NCBI RefSeq assembly: GCF_000685275.1
Contig: NZ_ARYK01000007.1
Location: 96,786 to 160,785, forward strand
Length of the DNA stretch: 64,000 nt
Source: Hyphomonas johnsonii MHS-2
GTDB lineage: Bacteria > Pseudomonadota > Alphaproteobacteria > Caulobacterales > Hyphomonadaceae
Reading direction: 5' to 3'
In this document: in pieces, positions 44,925-55,254 of the stretch
Layout: each line of letters begins with the position of its first letter
Position numbering within the stretch: the stretch's first letter is position 1
Position numbers and translations under genes: made by a program
The notes under the pieces: model-generated
What the model saw: the letters and a program-made list of their open reading frames with translations, nothing else
What the model was told of the DNA's origin: nothing
Databases searched by the model: none

Positions 44925-46517
44925 TCACTGCTTGTTGATCTGCTTCTGGATGTAGCTTTCGTTCGGATCGAGGATCGGAATCGCTTTTTGCTCGATCGGC
45001 GCCTTGCTCTTCAGCTGTTCCTGCACATAAGGCACGACGGATTTCTGCTCGAGCAGGCCGCTGACAGCGCCGAGACGGATCTGTAGCGTGCCCCAGCCCT
45101 TTGCTGAACACTGACCGGCCTTGACCCCCGCCAGGAGCGTGCCGTCATTCAGCCGCTCATGGTCTGCCGTACGGCATATCTCCGATACTTCGCTCCAGCG
45201 GCGTTCGGTGCACCGGTCCGTACGCGCATAGGCGTCAAGACAGGTGATCGACGAGCGGAAATCGTTGGGTGCCGCAGAATACTTCTGTCGGAAGGCATCC
45301 TCGTTCTGGGCTTCCCACGTGTAGCGCTTCATCAGCGCCGGCCAGCCATCTGCCGTGCACCGGCCACTGCTGACCACATCCAGAAAGCTGCCATCGTCCA
45401 GCAGGGCGTGCTCGGTTGTCTTGCAGTTCCCCGAGACCTGCTCCCAGTCTTCCAGCTCGCACTGGCCAGCTCTTGCATGGTCGGCGATACAGGCCAGCGA
45501 GGCGCTGATGTCGGACCCGCTTTCCACGACCGTCGGCACCCACGGCGCTGTATCCGCTGGCGCACCGGGAATCTCCTCTGAAACCGACGCGACATCGCGC
45601 CCGTCGCCTCCAGCGCCACCATTGCAAGCGGCCGCGCGGGTGCGCGCCAGGGTCGCAAGCGGGCTGTTCGGGTACTGGTCGAGGAATGCCGCATACTCAC
45701 AGGGGCTTTGCGCAAGATCGAACACGGTCTGCTCCGCACTCGAAATGCCCCCACCGGCAGCGCATTGGGCAAAACAGATGTCCTCACCCGTCAGGCCGCT
45801 ATTGTAGAACGGCGTCTGGGCGCCCTCGGTCGCCACGCTGACGCGGTCGGCGACGCGTTTGAACACCTGTTCGGCGATGAGGCCGTCAGTCGGCAGGACG
45901 GCTGCGAGCGCTTCGGTAAAGGGGCTATGCTCGTTTTCGCCGTCAAACGCGGTGAAGCCGGGCTCCGTGGCATAGGAAATCAGCAGGCCCCTGGCCCGGC
46001 CAACCGGCGCCAGCCCGCCTGAAACGTCCCGGCTGGCATTCGGCAGGGGATTATTCCGGCAGGCATCGAGAATCACGAAGTTCACCGAGTTGCCCGCGCT
46101 GTTGATGTATTGCAGCGCATCGCCGAGGCGCGGCGCCTGGCGCCAGATATCCTGTTCGGTCCGCGCATCGGCATCGATCGGGACCAGGTAGTTGAGCCCC
46201 TCCGACTGAACGCCATGACCGGCATAGTAGAACACACCGATCGCATCGGTGCCGGCCGCTTTCAGCTTGTCGCCATAGGCCTGGAACGCGACTTCCATCT
46301 CGTCTTCCGTGGCATCCTTGACCAGCGTGACCTCGAACCCGACGTCGGTCAGCGTATCCATCATCAGGTCCGCATCCTTGGTGGGGTTTGGCAGATCCCA
46401 TCCCGGCTGGTTGTAGTTGGAATTGCCGATAACCAGGGCAATACGGGCCTGCGCGGTTGCGGCGCCTGCCATCAATGCGGCGGCGACAATGAGGTTGAGA
46501 GCGAATTTGTAGATCAT
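44925..46517 (-). CDS. Secreted caspase-like protease with duplicated four-cysteine module
   Basis: This 530-residue protein has a signal peptide (to TAQA, about 24). A caspase p20-like domain at 25-245 has the catalytic His in FYYAGH101G and Cys in ILDAC153RNNP, preceded by ALVIGNSNY and LPNPTKDAD. This is the bacterial orthocaspase/metacaspase pattern, cutting after Arg or Lys in known members. After a linker come two copies of an unfamiliar module. Copy 1 has C343, C353, C365, C387 and copy 2 has C426, C436, C448, C470: spacings 10, 12 and 22 in both, with matching Trp, His and Asp-Gly positions. The C-terminus is Lys/Gln-rich. The ATG at 46517 gives a proper signal peptide; 46547 does not. 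Confidence 0.85.
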   Translation of the reverse strand: MIYKFALNLIVAAALMAGAATAQARIALVIGNSNYNQPGWDLPNPTKDADLMMDTLTDVGFEVTLVKDATEDEMEVAFQAYGDKLKAAGTDAIGVFYYAGHGVQSEGLNYLVPIDADARTEQDIWRQAPRLGDALQYINSAGNSVNFVILDACRNNPLPNASRDVSGGLAPVGRARGLLISYATEPGFTAFDGENEHSPFTEALAAVLPTDGLIAEQVFKRVADRVSVATEGAQTPFYNSGLTGEDICFAQCAAGGGISSAEQTVFDLAQSPCEYAAFLDQYPNSPLATLARTRAAACNGGAGGDGRDVASVSEEIPGAPADTAPWVPTVVESGSDISASLACIADHARAGQCELEDWEQVSGNCKTTEHALLDDGSFLDVVSSGRCTADGWPALMKRYTWEAQNEDAFRQKYSAAPNDFRSSITCLDAYARTDRCTERRWSEVSEICRTADHERLNDGTLLAGVKAGQCSAKGWGTLQIRLGAVSGLLEQKSVVPYVQEQLKSKAPIEQKAIPILDPNESYIQKQINKQ

Positions 46518-46621
46518 GGTCCGTGTCCCCACACTTCTGGCCCGCATTAAGGCAGAAAACCCGCCGCGACGGAACCCGTCAAACGCCTAGCGCGCGAGTC
46601 ATGGGCGGACACTTCACCCAG

Positions 46622-46660
46622 AAAAAAGCCCGGCCCCTGAAGCACTGTCAGGGGCCGGGC
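46622..46660 (-). terminator. Intrinsic terminator of the alanine symporter gene
   Basis: A 13-base perfect stem (GCCCGGCCCCTGA at 46628-46640 with TCAGGGGCCGGGC at 46648-46660) closes a seven-base loop. The T-run lies on the minus strand (six A at 46622-46627), just past the end of the symporter gene. Confidence 0.9.
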
Positions 46661-46684
46661 CGGAATTTTGCCTGTCAGATCAGG

Positions 46685-48166
46685 CTATTCAGCGGGTGTT
46701 TCGCCGTCCTCCCGGGCAGCCAAAGCCGCTTTTCGCCGGGCATCGAAATGGTCCTTGGTCAATTTGAACACGACCGGACTGAGGACAACAAGCGCGACGA
46801 GGTTTGGTGCCGCCATGAGCCCGGTCAGCGTATCCGCAACCAGCCAGAACAAGTTCACGATATTCTTCACTTCGCCTTCGAACATCAGCGCCGCGGCCCC
46901 CATGAAGGTGACCAGGATCCAGCTCACCCGGAACGGCAGGATGGATTTTTCACCAAACAGGAATTCGCAGCAGCGCTCGCCATAATAGCTCCAGCCAAGA
47001 ATGGTCGTGAACGCAAAGATGGTCAGCGCGATGGCAACGATATGCTCACCGAGCGGAATACCGCCGATCGTCGGGGAGAGGACCGCGCCAAATGCCTGCG
47101 ATGTCAGCGGGGCACCCGTGTCACAGCCTGCCGGCTGGCCGTTGGCCAGGAAACTCGCCGCCGTTTCACCGGTCGGCAAGCAGCTCTGGTCAAGCACACC
47201 CGAAGTCAGGATCACCAGCGCCGTGATCGAGCAAACGATCAGCGTGTCGATGATTGTCCCCAGCATGGCCACAAGGCCCTGATCGACCGGATCATGGTTC
47301 TTGGCAGCCGCATGCGCGATCGGCGCCGAACCCTGGCCGGCTTCGTTCGAGAAGATACCGCGCGCGACACCCTTCTGCATGGCCAGCATCAGGAGGCCGA
47401 TCGAGATACCGGTGCCCGCGCTGCCAAAACCGAAAGCGCCCCGGAAAATGGCCCCGAACGCCTCTGGAATGTGAGAAACGTTGAACCCGATGACCAGGAG
47501 GCCGCCGGCGAGGTACGATGCGGCCATGAAGGGAACAAGCCGGCTGGCGACACTCGCGATGCGCTGGATGCCTCCCAGGATCACGGCGGCCGCTCCGGCG
47601 GCCAGCACGGTGGCCGAGACCAGCGGGGAGACCCCGTAACTGGACTTCAGGGCATCGGCGATGGAATTTGCCTGGATTGATGCGCCAGTGCCCCAACTGG
47701 CCAGAATGCCGAGCGTGGCGAACAGGCCGCCCAGCCAGAGCCATTTCTTGCCCATGCCGTTTTTGATGTAATACATCGGCCCGCCCACATGACGGCCGTC
47801 AGCGTCGATTTCGCGATATTTCACGGCGAGGACGCCCTCGGAATATTTCGTGGCAGTGCCGACGATCGCCGTCATCCACATCCAGAAGACCGCACCGGGC
47901 CCGCCAATCGTGATCGCGGCGGCAACCCCGGCAATGTTGCCTGTGCCGATTGTCGACGACAAGGCCGTCATCAGCGCCCCGAACGGCGATACATCGCCAT
48001 CGTCATCCTTGTCGGGTTTCCGGAACAGCCGACCGAACGCAAACGGAAGCTTCGTCACCGACAGGAATCTGAGACCAATCGTCAGGTAAATGCCTGTACC
48101 CAGCAGGAGGGCGAGCATGGGCACCCCCCAGACAAGTCCGTTCAACGTCTGAATAATGTTCTGCAT
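46685..48166 (-). CDS. Alanine/glycine:cation (sodium) symporter, AGCS family
   Basis: This 493-residue membrane protein has 10-11 helices. The family signatures are SSTIGTGNIAGVAAAITIGGPGAVFWMW near residue 70-95 and GIFSNEAGQGSAPIAHAAA near 265. GPMYYIKNG and the late ERCCEFLFG also fit. It imports alanine or glycine with sodium. The ATG at 48166 is preceded by GGAGG elements on the minus strand, and a longer frame to 48358 overlaps the miaB promoter. A clear terminator follows. Sodium coupling suits a marine organism. Confidence 0.94.
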   Translation of the reverse strand: MQNIIQTLNGLVWGVPMLALLLGTGIYLTIGLRFLSVTKLPFAFGRLFRKPDKDDDGDVSPFGALMTALSSTIGTGNIAGVAAAITIGGPGAVFWMWMTAIVGTATKYSEGVLAVKYREIDADGRHVGGPMYYIKNGMGKKWLWLGGLFATLGILASWGTGASIQANSIADALKSSYGVSPLVSATVLAAGAAAVILGGIQRIASVASRLVPFMAASYLAGGLLVIGFNVSHIPEAFGAIFRGAFGFGSAGTGISIGLLMLAMQKGVARGIFSNEAGQGSAPIAHAAAKNHDPVDQGLVAMLGTIIDTLIVCSITALVILTSGVLDQSCLPTGETAASFLANGQPAGCDTGAPLTSQAFGAVLSPTIGGIPLGEHIVAIALTIFAFTTILGWSYYGERCCEFLFGEKSILPFRVSWILVTFMGAAALMFEGEVKNIVNLFWLVADTLTGLMAAPNLVALVVLSPVVFKLTKDHFDARRKAALAAREDGETPAE

Positions 48167-48327
48167 GGGCCTCCCCGGCCTCCTTTTGTGTCTAATTCGG
48201 GGCACACTAGTCAGGTTTGCCCGTGTGTGAAGGCTTAGTCGCAGGCGCGCCGGACCATCAGCCGACATTCGCGTGGTGCCGCACAAGGTTCTGGCAGGAC
48301 CGACGCTTTTCAGGCATAAGGCCGCGG

Positions 48328-49704
48328 ATGAATTCAACTGATACCGCGAAGGCGCCAAAAGGTCTGTTTATCAAGACCTATGGTTGCCAGATGAACGTCT
48401 ATGATTCCGAACGCATGCGCGACGTGCTGCGGCCCCTTGGCTATGCGCCGGTGGACGGCCCTGAACAGGCAGACCTTGTCGTCGTCAATACCTGCCACAT
48501 CCGCGAAAAGGCGACTGAAAAGGTCTATTCGGAGCTGGGGCAGCTGAAGAAGATGAAGGAGGCGTCTGGTGGCCGGATGACGATTGCCGTGGCCGGCTGT
48601 GTCGCCCAGGCCGAAGGCGAGGAGCTGATCCGTCGCCAGCCGGCCGTTGATCTCGTGCTCGGCCCGCAATCCTATCACAAACTGCCCGAAATGATCGCCC
48701 GGGCAAGTCGCGCCGTCGGCGACAGGCTGGAAACCGAATTCGAGACGCTCGAGAAGTTCGACGCGCTGCCAAGGGAACGGAATGCTGACGGCCCGACAGC
48801 CTTCCTGTCCGTGCAGGAGGGATGCGACAAGTTCTGCACCTTCTGTGTCGTCCCCTATACCCGCGGCGCCGAGATGTCGCGCCGTGTCGACGATATCGTC
48901 ATGGAGGCCCGCAGCCTTGCCGCCCAGGGCGTGCGCGAGATTTCCCTGCTCGGCCAGAACGTCAACGCCTATCATGGCGCCGCCCCGGCAATGGACGGCG
49001 GCGAAGACTGGACGCTGGGCCAGCTCTGCCGCCATGTCGCAAGGATCGGCGGGATTGACCGTATCCGCTACACGACCAGCCACCCGCGCGACATGGATGA
49101 CGACCTGATCGCCGCGCACGGCGATACGCAGGAAATGATGCCCTTCCTGCACCTGCCGGTACAGTCTGGGTCCGACCGGGTGCTCGATGCCATGAATCGC
49201 GGGCACACTGCCGCCGATTTTCATGCGATCATTGCCAAGGTCCGCGCAGCACGGCCGGACATTGCGCTGGCGTCCGACTTCATCGTCGGCTTTCCGGGCG
49301 AGACCGACGCCGACTTCGACGCAACCATGGACCTCGTCCGCGCAACCGGGTTTGCCATCGCCTATTCGTTCAAATACTCGCCGCGCCCCGGCACACCGGC
49401 CGCTGAATTACCCCGTCAGGTGCCCGAAGAGGTCAAGAACCAGCGGCTGCAGGCGCTGCAGGCCCTGTTGCGGGACCAGCAGACGGCGTTCAACGCTGAA
49501 CAGGCTGGCAAGACACTGGATGTGCTGGTCACCGGCAAGGGCCGCATGGCCGGCCAGATGCACGGCCGCTCACCCTACCAGCAAGCCGTCCACTTTGTTG
49601 GGCCACAGGACCTGATCGGACGCATCGCGACCGTTCGGATCGTGGGCTCCAGCCTCAATTCGCTGACGGGTGAGTTGGTCTCCGCGCACGAGGCCGTTGC
49701 GTGA
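48328..49704 (+). CDS. miaB: tRNA-2-methylthio-N6-dimethylallyladenosine synthase MiaB
   Basis: This 458-residue radical SAM enzyme adds a methylthio group to A37 of tRNAs reading codons that start with U. The N-terminal domain holds three Cys for a second cluster (TYGCQMN, NTCHIRE, AGCVAQ). The radical SAM cluster motif is CDKFCTFC, and [25 protein letters not shown] and [11 protein letters not shown] are typical. The last 70 residues are the TRAM domain. The ATG at 48328 is right for the family; the frame from 48217 is too long. Its TGA overlaps the GTG of phoH. Confidence 0.96.
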   Translation: MNSTDTAKAPKGLFIKTYGCQMNVYDSERMRDVLRPLGYAPVDGPEQADLVVVNTCHIREKATEKVYSELGQLKKMKEASGGRMTIAVAGCVAQAEGEELIRRQPAVDLVLGPQSYHKLPEMIARASRAVGDRLETEFETLEKFDALPRERNADGPTAFLSVQEGCDKFCTFCVVPYTRGAEMSRRVDDIVMEARSLAAQGVREISLLGQNVNAYHGAAPAMDGGEDWTLGQLCRHVARIGGIDRIRYTTSHPRDMDDDLIAAHGDTQEMMPFLHLPVQSGSDRVLDAMNRGHTAADFHAIIAKVRAARPDIALASDFIVGFPGETDADFDATMDLVRATGFAIAYSFKYSPRPGTPAAELPRQVPEEVKNQRLQALQALLRDQQTAFNAEQAGKTLDVLVTGKGRMAGQMHGRSPYQQAVHFVGPQDLIGRIATVRIVGSSLNSLTGELVSAHEAVA

Positions 49705-50684
49705 CCGTCAAGCGCCGCAAGCCTGCATCGTCAGACGCCCCGATCAGCCGCACCTACATGGTCAGCAACGCCGCGCGCCTGCAGGATATTTGCGGCCCGC
49801 ACCATCGCCACCTCCAGCTGCTCGAAACACGGCTGGCCGACCATGGCCTGCGCGCGGAAAGCCAGGGCGGCGGCATCCTGCTCCAGGGAACGGCAGAAGG
49901 CGTGTCGATTGCCGAAGCAACGCTCGCCGAACTGGAACGGCGAATCCGGAGCGGCAGCGTCGTCAATGAAATGGAGGTCGAAGGCGCCCTGGAAGCCGCG
50001 CTGTCTCCGAACCAGACATTTTCAGGCCTCGCCGGCCTGAAGAAATCGATCAAGCCGCAGACACGCGGACAGGCCGGCTATCTCGACCTGCTGGCAAACC
50101 AGAACAATGCGCTCGTGTTCGGCGTCGGCCCCGCCGGCACCGGCAAAACCTTCCTCGCGGTTGCGGCCGGCGTCGCCGAACTCACAGCCGGCATCCGCCA
50201 GCGCCTCATCGTGACCCGGCCCGCCGTCGAGGCCGGTGAAAAGCTCGGCTTCCTTCCGGGCACGCTGGAAGAGAAGGTCGATCCCTATATGCTGCCGATC
50301 TGGGATTCCCTGCGCGAGCTGATGGGACAGGAGCAGATGGAACGGCGCATGGGGCGCGGCGAGATCGAGGTCGCCCCGCTCGCCTTCATGCGCGGCCGCA
50401 CGCTGAAGAACGCTTTCGTCATCGTCGACGAGGCCCAGAATACGACCATCCCGCAGATGAAAATGGTCCTGACACGCCTTGGCCGGGACAGCCGCATGGT
50501 GGTGACGGGCGATCCCGGCCAGGTTGACCTGCCAGGGCACCAGCCCTCCGGCATGAAGCACGCCCTGCAGATCCTGGAAGGTGTTGACGGCGTCAAGACG
50601 CACTACCTGACGGCCGCAGACGTGGTGCGTCACGGCCTCGTCAGCCGGATCATCGATGCCTATGCCGCCGCCGAGGAGACCTGA
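49701..50684 (+). CDS. PhoH family ATPase
   Basis: This 327-residue protein starts with a GTG inside the miaB stop. The N-terminal 110 residues form a KH-like/unknown part, and the ATPase domain follows with Walker [13 protein letters not shown] near residue 142, [16 protein letters not shown], Walker [12 protein letters not shown] and the late [11 protein letters not shown]. The gene order miaB-phoH-ybeY is conserved in many proteobacteria and links PhoH to RNA maturation. Its exact substrate is not settled. Confidence 0.94.
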   Translation: MTVKRRKPASSDAPISRTYMVSNAARLQDICGPHHRHLQLLETRLADHGLRAESQGGGILLQGTAEGVSIAEATLAELERRIRSGSVVNEMEVEGALEAALSPNQTFSGLAGLKKSIKPQTRGQAGYLDLLANQNNALVFGVGPAGTGKTFLAVAAGVAELTAGIRQRLIVTRPAVEAGEKLGFLPGTLEEKVDPYMLPIWDSLRELMGQEQMERRMGRGEIEVAPLAFMRGRTLKNAFVIVDEAQNTTIPQMKMVLTRLGRDSRMVVTGDPGQVDLPGHQPSGMKHALQILEGVDGVKTHYLTAADVVRHGLVSRIIDAYAAAEET

Positions 50685-50692
50685 GGCCGGCC

Positions 50693-51142
50693 ATGATCCA
50701 GATTGAACTGATCGTGGAGCATGAATCCTGGCATGACCTGGGAGACCTGGACGCGCTCTGCCAGCGCGCCTTCAATGCCGGTCGCGCGGTTGAACCTGCC
50801 GACGGTGTGGTCTCCCTGCTGCTGGCCGATGATCCCGCCCTGCGCGAGTTGAACAGCGATTTTCGCGGCATCGACAAGCCAACCGACGTGCTGTCGTTTC
50901 CGGCGCTCGAGATGGACCGGCCCCTGCTCGGCGACATCGCCGTCGCCTATGGCGTGTGTGAGCGCGATGCGCGGGCACAGGGCAAGGCGCTGGCCGATCA
51001 CCTGGTCCACCTCCTGATCCACGGCTACCTTCACCTGCTGGGCCACGACCACATGCAGCCCGACGAAGCCGAGCGCATGGAATCGCTGGAAATTTCCGCC
51101 CTGTCTTCACTTGGCATAGCCAACCCTTATGATTCAGAATAG
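50693..51142 (+). CDS. ybeY: rRNA maturation endoribonuclease YbeY
   Basis: This 149-residue protein has the zinc-binding HxxxHxxxxxH signature with H110, H114 and H120 in [15 protein letters not shown], and [14 protein letters not shown] near residue 57, both diagnostic. YbeY takes part in 16S rRNA 3'-end maturation and ribosome quality control. It sits eight bases after phoH and 12 bases before the CorC-type gene. Confidence 0.95.
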   Translation: MIQIELIVEHESWHDLGDLDALCQRAFNAGRAVEPADGVVSLLLADDPALRELNSDFRGIDKPTDVLSFPALEMDRPLLGDIAVAYGVCERDARAQGKALADHLVHLLIHGYLHLLGHDHMQPDEAERMESLEISALSSLGIANPYDSE

Positions 51143-51154
51143 AGCACCGACGAG

Positions 51155-52018
51155 ATGAGCGACCCTGACCCTTCTGACCCTGCACCGAGTGGACGATTAC
51201 GCAGGATGTTCGGCTTCGGCCGTCGAGACAGTGAACCCGAGCTGAGCCCGGAACCCATTGATGGCGACGCCGCACCGGACCCGCAGGAAATGCGTCTGCG
51301 CATTGTTGAATTCCAGCAAATGCGTGTCGAGGACGTCATGGTGGCGCGGGCAGAGGTGAAAGCCGTCGAAGTCGGCATGGAATTCGCCGACCTGCTGAAA
51401 TATTTCGCCGAGGTGACCCATTCGCGCCTGCCGGTTTTTCGCGAGTCCCTCGATGATCCGATCGGCTTCGTGCACATCAAGGACCTGGTGAAGGAACTGG
51501 CGACCGGGGGCGAAGTGGCCAAACGCCCGCTGGAGCGTCTCCACCGCGAAGTGCTTTATGTGCCGCCGTCGATGAAGCTGACAGATCTGCTTGTGAAGAT
51601 GCAGTCAACGCGGATACATCTTGCCCTTGTCGTCGACGAGTATGGCGGCACCGATGGCCTGGTTTCACTCGAAGACCTTGTCGAGGAAATCGTCGGTGAC
51701 ATCGAAGACGAACACGACGATGAGGAACCCATGTTCGTGCGTCGCAGCCAGCGAATCTGGGAAGCGGATGCACGGACCGAAATCGAAGATTTCGCGGAGG
51801 AAACCGGAATTGATCTTGCGCTCGCCGACATGGAAACCGACATCGAGACGCTTGGCGGCGTCGTCTTTGCCCTTGCAGGCAAGGTTCCCGTCCGCGGTGA
51901 GGTCCTGCGCCATCCAAGCGGCGTCGAGATCGAGGTCATGGACGCTGACGCACGCCGGATCCGCCGCTTGCGCCTGCGCACGCCAGAGACCGGTTCCGAG
52001 CCGAACCCTCAGGAGTAG
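51155..52018 (+). CDS. CBS-domain protein of the CorC/HlyC family
   Basis: This 287-residue soluble protein has two CBS domains (about 62-185: VEDVMVARAEV, RLPVFRESLDDPIGFVHIKDL, LALVVDEYGGTDGLVSLEDLVEEIVGDIEDEHD) and a C-terminal CorC_HlyC domain (about 200-275). It lacks the membrane domain of the larger CorB/C type. In this position between ybeY and lnt it matches the ybeX/corC gene of other proteobacteria, linked to magnesium or cobalt efflux and, in E. coli, to ribosome biology. Lnt follows after three bases. Confidence 0.93.
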   Translation: MSDPDPSDPAPSGRLRRMFGFGRRDSEPELSPEPIDGDAAPDPQEMRLRIVEFQQMRVEDVMVARAEVKAVEVGMEFADLLKYFAEVTHSRLPVFRESLDDPIGFVHIKDLVKELATGGEVAKRPLERLHREVLYVPPSMKLTDLLVKMQSTRIHLALVVDEYGGTDGLVSLEDLVEEIVGDIEDEHDDEEPMFVRRSQRIWEADARTEIEDFAEETGIDLALADMETDIETLGGVVFALAGKVPVRGEVLRHPSGVEIEVMDADARRIRRLRLRTPETGSEPNPQE

Positions 52019-52021
52019 ACC

Positions 52022-53665
52022 ATGAAAGACGGAGTGCGCAGCCACGGGTTCACCGCCCTTGGCCCCTTGCACGAGGCGTTCGCGCGCCTGTCGGGATGGG
52101 CAGCGGCCGGGACGGCCTTCCTGCTCGGCGCCCTCGCGGCGGTCGCGTTTGCACCATTCCACTTCAGTGCAGTCCTGATCATCTCCTTCACCGGCCTGAT
52201 CTGGATGCTGGACGGCGCCCGGAGCCATCGCAACTGGGGCAAGTCCGTGTTCATGCGGACATGGGCCTTCGGTGTCGGCTTTTTCCTGATCAGCATGCAC
52301 TGGACGGCTGCGCCTTTCCTGGTCGAGCCGGAAAAGACGGCGATCTTCCTCTGGATGCCGCTGCTGCTGCTTCCTGCGGGCATGGCCCTGATCTGGGGCG
52401 CAGTCGGCGCGATGGCCGGCGCATTCTGGTCTTCATCGCCATCGCGCGTGTTCGTGTTCGCACTTTTCTTCGCACTCGGTGAATTTGTCCGCGGCCACCT
52501 GTTCGGCGGGTTCCCCTGGAACCTGCCCGGCACGACCTGGGTTCCCGGTGGCGCGCTGTCACAGGCTGCATCCATCGGCGGTGTTTACTGGCTGACCCTG
52601 CTCACCGTGTTTGTCGTCTCGGCACCCGCGGCGCTTGTCGATACGCGCGACGTCCGCGGTCTCGCCATTCGTATGGCACCCACCTTCGCGTCCGGTATCC
52701 TGCTTGCGGTCGGCTGGGCGTGGGGCGCCCAGCGCATCGCCGAACCTTCGCCCCTGTCTGACACCGTGATCGTGCTGATGGATTCCGGCGTGCCGCAAAA
52801 CGAAAAATGGCAGGTTGGCCCCGACGCCATACTCAACGAATACGTCAAGATGCTGACAACCGAGGAAGGCGCGCCGGGGGACATAATCCTCTGGCCCGAA
52901 GGCGCTGTTCCCGTGAACCTGCTGCAGGATCCGAACGCCATGGACATCGTGTCCGCCTATCTTGGCCCGCGCATCCTGATCGCCGGGACCACGCGATACG
53001 AAATCACCGGTGACGATACCCGCGACTATTTCAACAGCCTCACGGTCATCGACCAGAGCGCGGCCCGGTCAGGCCCGATTGCCCTGTATGACAAGCACAG
53101 GCTGGTTCCCTTCGGTGAATTGCCGGCAGCCGAGATCATCCCGTTCGGCCGGTCTTTCTCCAGCCTGCTCCCCGGCGCGATGCAGCAGCTGGCGACCGAC
53201 GGCTTCACGCCCGGTCCCGGCCCGGCAGTCATTTACGCCGACAATGTGCCGCCCTTCGTCGCGCTGATCTGTTATGAGGGCCTCTATCCCGCAATCACAC
53301 GCAACGCCAATCTCAGCGCGCGGGCCGACTGGCTGGCCCTGGTATCGAACGATGCCTGGTTCGGCGGCGGAATGGGCCCCTCCCAGCATTATGCCCAGAA
53401 TCGCTACCGCGCGATCGAGTCAGGCCTGCCGATGGCGCGCGCGGCCAGCCGCGGCGCGTCCGCCATTGTCGACGGTTATGGCCGCGAAGTCCTGAGGGCC
53501 GGACCGGTCGCTGGTGCGCGCGAAGGCTGGAGCACAGCATACGGACGTGGGCGGCTTCCGGCCCCTGCCGGCGTGACGCTCTTCCAGCAGCGCATTGGCG
53601 TTATTTTGTTCTGGGTCACCCTGCTCGCGTTCGCGGGCCTAGCTTTCGCGAGCTGGCGGCGCTAG
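52022..53665 (+). CDS. lnt: Apolipoprotein N-acyltransferase
   Basis: This 547-residue enzyme adds the third acyl chain to lipoproteins at the inner membrane. Several N-terminal helices (about 20-225) are followed by a nitrilase-like domain. The catalytic triad fits E293 in ILWPEGAVP, K358 in ALYDKHRLVPFGE and C417 in ALICYEGLYP. A last helix lies at 522-542. The presence of several lipoproteins in the window fits. Length is close to the norm (about 510-540). Confidence 0.95.
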   Translation: MKDGVRSHGFTALGPLHEAFARLSGWAAAGTAFLLGALAAVAFAPFHFSAVLIISFTGLIWMLDGARSHRNWGKSVFMRTWAFGVGFFLISMHWTAAPFLVEPEKTAIFLWMPLLLLPAGMALIWGAVGAMAGAFWSSSPSRVFVFALFFALGEFVRGHLFGGFPWNLPGTTWVPGGALSQAASIGGVYWLTLLTVFVVSAPAALVDTRDVRGLAIRMAPTFASGILLAVGWAWGAQRIAEPSPLSDTVIVLMDSGVPQNEKWQVGPDAILNEYVKMLTTEEGAPGDIILWPEGAVPVNLLQDPNAMDIVSAYLGPRILIAGTTRYEITGDDTRDYFNSLTVIDQSAARSGPIALYDKHRLVPFGELPAAEIIPFGRSFSSLLPGAMQQLATDGFTPGPGPAVIYADNVPPFVALICYEGLYPAITRNANLSARADWLALVSNDAWFGGGMGPSQHYAQNRYRAIESGLPMARAASRGASAIVDGYGREVLRAGPVAGAREGWSTAYGRGRLPAPAGVTLFQQRIGVILFWVTLLAFAGLAFASWRR

Positions 53666-53705
53666 TATGACAATAAAATAAAGAGGATGCGAACTCGGGT
53701 GGGAG

Positions 53706-54125
53706 ATGTCTGAGAACAAACTGCCAAGTGGAATCGACAGGGTAGTTGGTCAACGTGTTCGCTGGCGGCGCAGAGAACTTAAGCTTACTCAGGAACGACT
53801 TGGCGAACTCCTGAATCTCACCTTTCAACAAGTGCAGAAATACGAAAAAGGCGTGAATCGCGTGTCCGCGGGCCGTCTGTTCGAGATCGCATCCGTGCTC
53901 GGGGTGCCGATCACCTATTTCTTCGAAGGGGCCGAAGGGTTCGTCGAGCACGAAAACGCGCAATTTGCGGAAGATGGCAGCGATGCGCATGCGCCGGTGA
54001 TGAACACCGAGACGCTGGACCTGATCGCCGCGTTCCAGAAGATAGAGGACACGTCGCTTCGCAAGTCCCTGCTGAACACTGTCCGTGCGGCGGCGTCGGC
54101 CTTCGACCCGAAACTGCAGGATTGA
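53706..54125 (+). CDS. XRE family helix-turn-helix regulator
   Basis: This 139-residue protein has a Cro/CI-type HTH at about 10-68 (VVGQRVRWRRRELKLTQERLGELLNLTFQQVQKYEKG, then RVSAGRLFEIASVLGVPITYFFEG). The C-terminal 70 residues are acidic and then helical (ETLDLIAAFQKIED). This form is common in alphaproteobacteria. It follows lnt by 40 bases with an AT-rich gap, and trmB starts 35 bases after it. Its targets cannot be deduced. Confidence 0.9.
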   Translation: MSENKLPSGIDRVVGQRVRWRRRELKLTQERLGELLNLTFQQVQKYEKGVNRVSAGRLFEIASVLGVPITYFFEGAEGFVEHENAQFAEDGSDAHAPVMNTETLDLIAAFQKIEDTSLRKSLLNTVRAAASAFDPKLQD

Positions 54126-54159
54126 TCCGCCGCGGCACGTGGGGCATGAGGCCACCCTC

Positions 54160-54867
54160 ATGACCTCTGCTTCGCCCCCACCACCCAGGCCACGCATCCG
54201 CACCTTCGGGCGCACCGGCGGCCGCGCCTTGTCGGCCCGCCAGCAGGCGCTGGTGGACGATGTCCTGCCGCGCCTCTCCGTACCGGTCGGCGCGCCGGGC
54301 GCGCTTGACCCGAAATCCCTGTTCCCGTCTGCCACGGCGATCTGCCTCGAGATCGGCTTTGGCGGCGCAGAGCACCTTGTCGAACAGGCTCGCCGGGCGC
54401 CGGATACCGGTTTCATCGGGTGCGAACCTTTCATTGAAGGCATGGCCAAGGCCCTGACCGGCATAGAAGAAAACGGCCTCTCGAACGTCAGGCTCTGGAT
54501 GGAAGATGCCCGCGACCTCATGCGCGGCCTTGCTGCAGGCTCGGTCGACAGCGTCTACATTCTCTTCCCGGACCCCTGGCCCAAGAAGAAACAGCAGAAG
54601 CGCCGCCTGATCCAACCGGAATTCCTGGACGAACTGGCCCGCATCGCCGCGCCGGGTGCCCGTATCCGGTTTGCCACGGACGTCGCCAGCTATGCCGACG
54701 AGGCCCTTGGGCATTTTCTGGCGCATGGTGCGTTCAACTGGCATGCAGGACGCGCATCCGACTGGCGCACACCGCCCGCAGACCACGTTCCGACCCGCTA
54801 TGAGGCCAAAAGACTGGGCGATTGTGATCCGGTCTGGTTCGACTTCAGCGTGTATCCTGCGCCCTAG
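54160..54867 (+). CDS. trmB: tRNA (guanine-46-N7)-methyltransferase
   Basis: This 235-residue protein has the SAM-binding LEIGFGGAEHLVEQAR near residue 68 and the TrmB signature VYILFPDPWPKKKQQKRRL near 142-160. FATDV and TRYEAKRL follow as in the family. It methylates G46 of tRNAs. The ATG at 54160 is preferred; the frame from 54085 overlaps the HTH gene and adds a basic leader. The N-terminal 20 residues are Pro- and Arg-rich. Confidence 0.95.
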   Translation: MTSASPPPPRPRIRTFGRTGGRALSARQQALVDDVLPRLSVPVGAPGALDPKSLFPSATAICLEIGFGGAEHLVEQARRAPDTGFIGCEPFIEGMAKALTGIEENGLSNVRLWMEDARDLMRGLAAGSVDSVYILFPDPWPKKKQQKRRLIQPEFLDELARIAAPGARIRFATDVASYADEALGHFLAHGAFNWHAGRASDWRTPPADHVPTRYEAKRLGDCDPVWFDFSVYPAP

Positions 54868-54873
54868 ATTTGC

Positions 54874-54903
54874 TTGACGAAATGTCGCACTTGTGCGTTT
54901 TAT
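54874..54903 (+). promoter_or_regulatory. Candidate sigma-70-type promoter of the cold-shock gene
   Basis: TTGACG at 54874-54879 and TTTTAT at 54898-54903 are 18 bases apart. They precede the cold-shock ATG (55045) by about 140 bases, leaving a leader of roughly 135 nucleotides. Long leaders are common for cspA mRNAs. Confidence 0.4.
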
Positions 54904-55044
54904 TCCGCCATCGAATTCGGTCGGTCTGAATATCAAGACCCCGTCAGACCGACGGCCATGACTTTCTTCCCACCCGTTTCGATAGGCGGTTCAGGCTCAT
55001 CTCCGAGCCAGGACGTTGTGTTTAGACGTGAAGGAATACAAGCA

Positions 55045-55254
55045 ATGGCGACGGGTAAAGTGAAATGGTTCAACGACCAGAAGGGCTTCGGTTTCATCAA
55101 GCCTGATGATGGCGGAACCGACGTGTTCGTGCACATTTCCGCAGTTGAGCGTTCGGGCTTGCGCACGCTGGCCGAGGATCAGGCAGTCTCCTACGAGCTC
55201 TACAAGGATGAGCGCCGTGGCAAGACATCGGCCGTGGATCTGAAAGTCCTCTAG
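55045..55254 (+). CDS. Cold-shock protein (CspA family)
   Basis: This 69-residue protein has the RNA-binding motifs KGFGFI (RNP1) and VFVHIS (RNP2) in a single cold-shock domain: [40 protein letters not shown]. It binds single-stranded RNA and melts structure in the cold or during adaptation. The ATG at 55045 is preceded by GAAGGA; the frame from 54874 would run through the long leader. I see no intrinsic terminator directly after it. Confidence 0.95.
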   Translation: MATGKVKWFNDQKGFGFIKPDDGGTDVFVHISAVERSGLRTLAEDQAVSYELYKDERRGKTSAVDLKVL

